A stretch of DNA of 64,000 bases from Marisa cornuarietis (taxonomy: Eukaryota; Mollusca; Gastropoda; Architaenioglossa; Ampullariidae): positions 186,001 to 250,000 of the forward strand of contig SMMW01000567.1 of the NCBI GenBank assembly GCA_004794655.1, given 5' to 3'. A program made the position numbers and the translations under genes. Positions 61,011-64,000 of the stretch are shown here, piece after piece. Under the pieces are notes generated by a model. That model saw only the letters and a list, made by a program, of their open reading frames with translations, was not told where the DNA came from and did no database searches. Numbering within the stretch: the stretch's first letter is position 1; each line of letters opens with the position of its first letter.

Positions 61011-64000
61011 GTTTATCGGCCGTAACTTTACTACTGAATGTTGAATTATTGTTAAATAGCACGAAAATATATTAAAGATTTCGATGGAAGTAAAGGATCT
61101 ATATATTTTTAAAAAATATTCCATATTTTCATTGTAAGGAAATCTGAAAATCCCTCTTGCCAAGTAGGCGTCATAACACATATTTATTCTATATGGAAAT
61201 AATCGAAATTTTATTTTTTTTCTTTTGGTCAATCGTTTGTTGTAGCCACATTACTTGCCACAGTGGCTAACATATTTACTCACTGCGATATCATGCATAA
61301 ATCTAGAGCTAACAGAATCAAATCGATGAACCCAGTCATTAAAGGGGTTGGTAAATCCTGATTGAGCAAGTCGGTTCTGGTTTATATGGCCGTTGCTAAT
61401 AGCTGATAATTTAGTAGCTTAACTTCATTTCAACACACGTATTTTTCTTTTCTTTGGATGGGGAGGGGAGGGATAAATGGGACAAAAGAGAGGTTGCATA
61501 TCATTTGCAAAAAAGGATCCCTAAATAAGGCTTAAATATTCTCTACAAATAAAAAACATAATTAAAGTTATTTATTCAAGTGTGTAGAATTAACAGATGT
61601 TTAGAACCTCCAAAGTACAATAAATTAAAACATTGATATTAAGATCGGCTTCAAGGTGAAAATTAAGTCGAAAAGATCCATAGGGATGAGAAATGTCCAC
61701 ATGAGGTCTGTGAAGATGTATGAGTAATTTGTATAACTTTTTAAAAACAAATTTTCATAAAAATAATTTATAAATGCGTGCATTTACGATCGGGATTTGG
61801 TAAAACAAAGCAAGCAGAACATGATATAAGCAGGTGCATTTTGAAATACAAAAACATGTTGGTTACTGGGCTGTTCTTTTGACTGTGAAACTGATGGTTC
61901 TTCACCATTAATCGACAAGAGTAGAGGAGGATAACATTACGTAGCATCTCTTTAGCCGAAGGTTCTTTGAGGGCCGTTCGTCTGTGAAACCTGTAACAAG
62001 AATCTGACATTAAGGCTCGGCTAGTCAGATTTTTTGTAATTATAATGCCAGGAAGCAGTCCGTTGATACACAAACTTGCTATGCTATTCTAAATTATAAA
62101 AAAAATAAAAGTCTTACTATGGCTACAAAGAGTTGAAAAGAACATTCTCGAGCTCTGGGTGATCAGTGTATTCATTAAACGCCGGTTCAGAAAAATCGCT
62201 GCACTGACAAAAATTAGGAAGTCGATGGTCGTGCATGTGCGACGTGTATCACACCAGCTGTAACCTCGTCTGATCGCGGAAAAGCTTTTAGTATTATTAC
62301 CTCGATATGGGTGACTGAGGATCGTAATTATTCGTAGTTTATGTGACGAAAATTTGTGTTAACTTTAAGAGCATACCAGCTTATATTCGCTTTGTGAAAA
62401 AGTCATCATAATTTGATAATCAAAAACGATGTCGCCATTTACTTTACGCTGAAGCAATCTGTTTTGTAAGAGACGAGTGTAAATCAAGAACCACTGAGCA
62501 TTAAATAGATAGTAACACCAGGGCAGAGCTGTACAAAACCCAGAGGTATGATTCCGAGTAGATTGCACCTGCGTGACTTGGAATGCAGGTCGACGAGTTT
62601 ACCCCCTTGTCAACAACGTCGTGTTTGTCACCTGTCTCGGTCGTCGCTAGGTCCTGTGTTTGGACTCTATTTTCATCAGGTGATGTCACATTCAGTGACC
62701 CCAGAGTGCACCGTGGCGTGAGGAGAACCCTGTCAACCCACTGGAGTCTTGCTTTCCCGCATGACGTCACCTCGAGGCATCAACTCGCTGTCTGTAAACA
62801 CAGGAAATCACTTACAATACACCTTTATCAATGCACCAGGTAGTGTTCATATTATGCAGATAAGTCCATACATAGACATGTTGACTACAGTAAATAAGTC
62901 CTCTTTTTCTGTATCCACACACACACACACACAGAGTAGATACTGTTGATGCACTACATTAGATCATCTCATGATAACACGTCACGGTCAGTAGAACTGA
63001 TATTGATCAAGCGTATTGCATGTGGAATGAATGAGTTACTTGTCAGCGAGCGGGGCGCATATCCGTTTCATCGACTCTTAGCGACCCTTCGTCACATTCC
63101 ATTCTCACATTTCAGACGGGAAGTTCAAACCCGTGTCCCAATAACCTGTGTACCCTATTGAAGTATATGCTTCCATATCAACGACAACATATCGGCTGAA
63201 AGGAATAACGGTCAGGCCAGGGATCGATTCTCGTAATATTGCGACGATTCCCAGTCAGGAGAGTGAAAGAAGTGAAAGCTGCTTGCGTATGTTATCGAAT
63301 TCACTAGATTGTTCAAGTTAGGAAATTGTTTAGATCAAATCAAAGGGTATTTATATTAATGATTTACTCCTGAGTCGGAATTTAGTTTTGCTGTAAGTGT
63401 ATTTTATGTCATTTACGTTTCAGCCTCCTGTTTTCATCTTTCCACCTGGACTTTCCACACTTATGTGTTTGGTTTATGTTTTCAATGAATCTTAAACATA
63501 AGGGTAAATAGCTAGTACAGCGCGGGTGGCCGAGCCGCACCTGTCGTACGAGTAACATGGTTTCTTCTTTAGAGAGTGGAAAAGAAAAAGGGAAGACGAT
63601 ATAATTAACCGTCGCTGACCAGCGTTTCACTTCCCAAGGAGCAACGGCAAGTGGGGGGACATTACGTGTAGGGGAGTGGAGGCTGCGTCTTCCTAGAAAG
63701 GGGCGGTATTCATATTTTGTGTGCATCTCTGAGTTTCTTTTTTTTGTTTGAATTTTTTCTGTATTCTTTATATAGATATGTATTAGTAATTTGTTTGATT
63801 GTAACTGTCAATAGGCGCAGTATACAGGGCCGGGAGATGGGCCGTGAAGTCTACGGGGCCGGGAGATGGGCCATGGAGGGCGGGGAGATGGACCGTAAGT
63901 GTTTGGGCCTGGCTAATGCCAAGGAGTAATGGGCCTGGCAGGTGCTATGGAGTATTTGAAGAGTTTTTGTGAGTTATTTGGATTTGGAGTAGTTTGGAGT
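61011..64000. other. Terminal non-coding stretch
   Basis: No gene was recognised on either strand. It contains AT-rich sequence, a short (CA)n at about 62916-62933, and a G-rich tandem repeat near 63.83 kb. Short open frames around 62.5-62.8 kb and 63.4-63.9 kb show no family resemblance. Confidence 0.4.
63826..63895. repeat. Short G-rich tandem repeat
   Basis: GGGCCGGGAGATGGGCC occurs at about 63828 and 63857, and a third, shorter copy (GGGCGGGGAGATGGACC) is at about 63877. Units are about 29 and 21 bp apart. Related GGGCCTGGCTAATG/GGCCTGGCAGGTG phrases follow to about 63945. Confidence 0.75.

Noticed and set aside
62501..62843. Overlapping open frames on both strands near 62.6 kb
   Set aside because: Neither resembles a known protein or is flanked by convincing splice sites. 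Open frames of this size are expected by chance.
1..64000. CRISPR arrays, operons, riboswitches and rRNA or intact tRNA genes
   Set aside because: None was found. Direct repeats present are microsatellites, transposon termini or target duplications, and the only tRNA-like sequence is a degenerate SINE head.

Overview
The window is animal genomic DNA: spliced genes with GT-AG introns, AT-rich introns full of retrotransposon debris, and no operons or CRISPR arrays. The gene content (an LRP-type receptor, ARMC8, DBR1 and a divergent Cys-loop receptor subunit) together with L2-, I/Nimb-, RTE- and CR1-like LINEs suggests a lophotrochozoan, most likely a mollusc and perhaps a gastropod. The species call is inference from gene and repeat style only.

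Layout: (1) 27-6609 (+) is the 3' part of an LDL-receptor-related protein: YWTD repeats, EGF modules, a transmembrane segment and an NPxY tail. An old L2-like LINE sits in one intron. (2) 6.6-12.6 kb is intergenic and holds a 5'-truncated but open L2-like LINE. (3) 12659-16395 (+) encodes a DegT/DnrJ/EryC1/StrS-type PLP aminotransferase. (4) 18776-34038 (-) is ARMC8, read as 18 coding exons with the first exon not located. Its last-but-two intron carries a nearly full-length I/Nimb-type LINE (19512-25381) bounded by a 13-bp target-site duplication. (5) 34.0-38.6 kb is the ARMC8/DBR1 divergent intergenic region and is heavily colonised: a MITE, an LTR-like promoter block, a pogo-like terminus and an RTE-like LINE. 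(6) 38.6-47.6 kb (+) is DBR1, the lariat debranching enzyme, with all metal-binding motifs present. (7) 46-51.8 kb is intergenic with LINE 3' ends, one bounded by a 12-bp target duplication. (8) 51871-58827 (-) is a Cys-loop (nicotinic-receptor-like) subunit of 424 residues that lacks key ligand-box residues. An RTE LINE sits 20 bp beyond one splice donor, and intron 1 contains a MITE and has a GC donor. (9) 59-64 kb is non-coding flank with a SINE-like repeat and a 5'-inverted (twin-primed) LINE.

The spliced reading frames close exactly: summed exon lengths give whole codon counts for the LRP (455 codons), aminotransferase (474), ARMC8 (631 from the first located exon), DBR1 and receptor (425) models. 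ARMC8 (a GID/CTLH E3 ligase subunit) and DBR1 (intron lariat turnover) lie head to head, as they do in human, so they appear to be an ancient neighbour pair rather than a functional pathway. No wholly new multi-gene system was seen. The most unusual items are the bacterial-type aminotransferase, the ligand-box-less receptor subunit, the DBR1 upstream ORF at a YY1-type site, and several retrotransposon insertions whose boundaries can be read directly.
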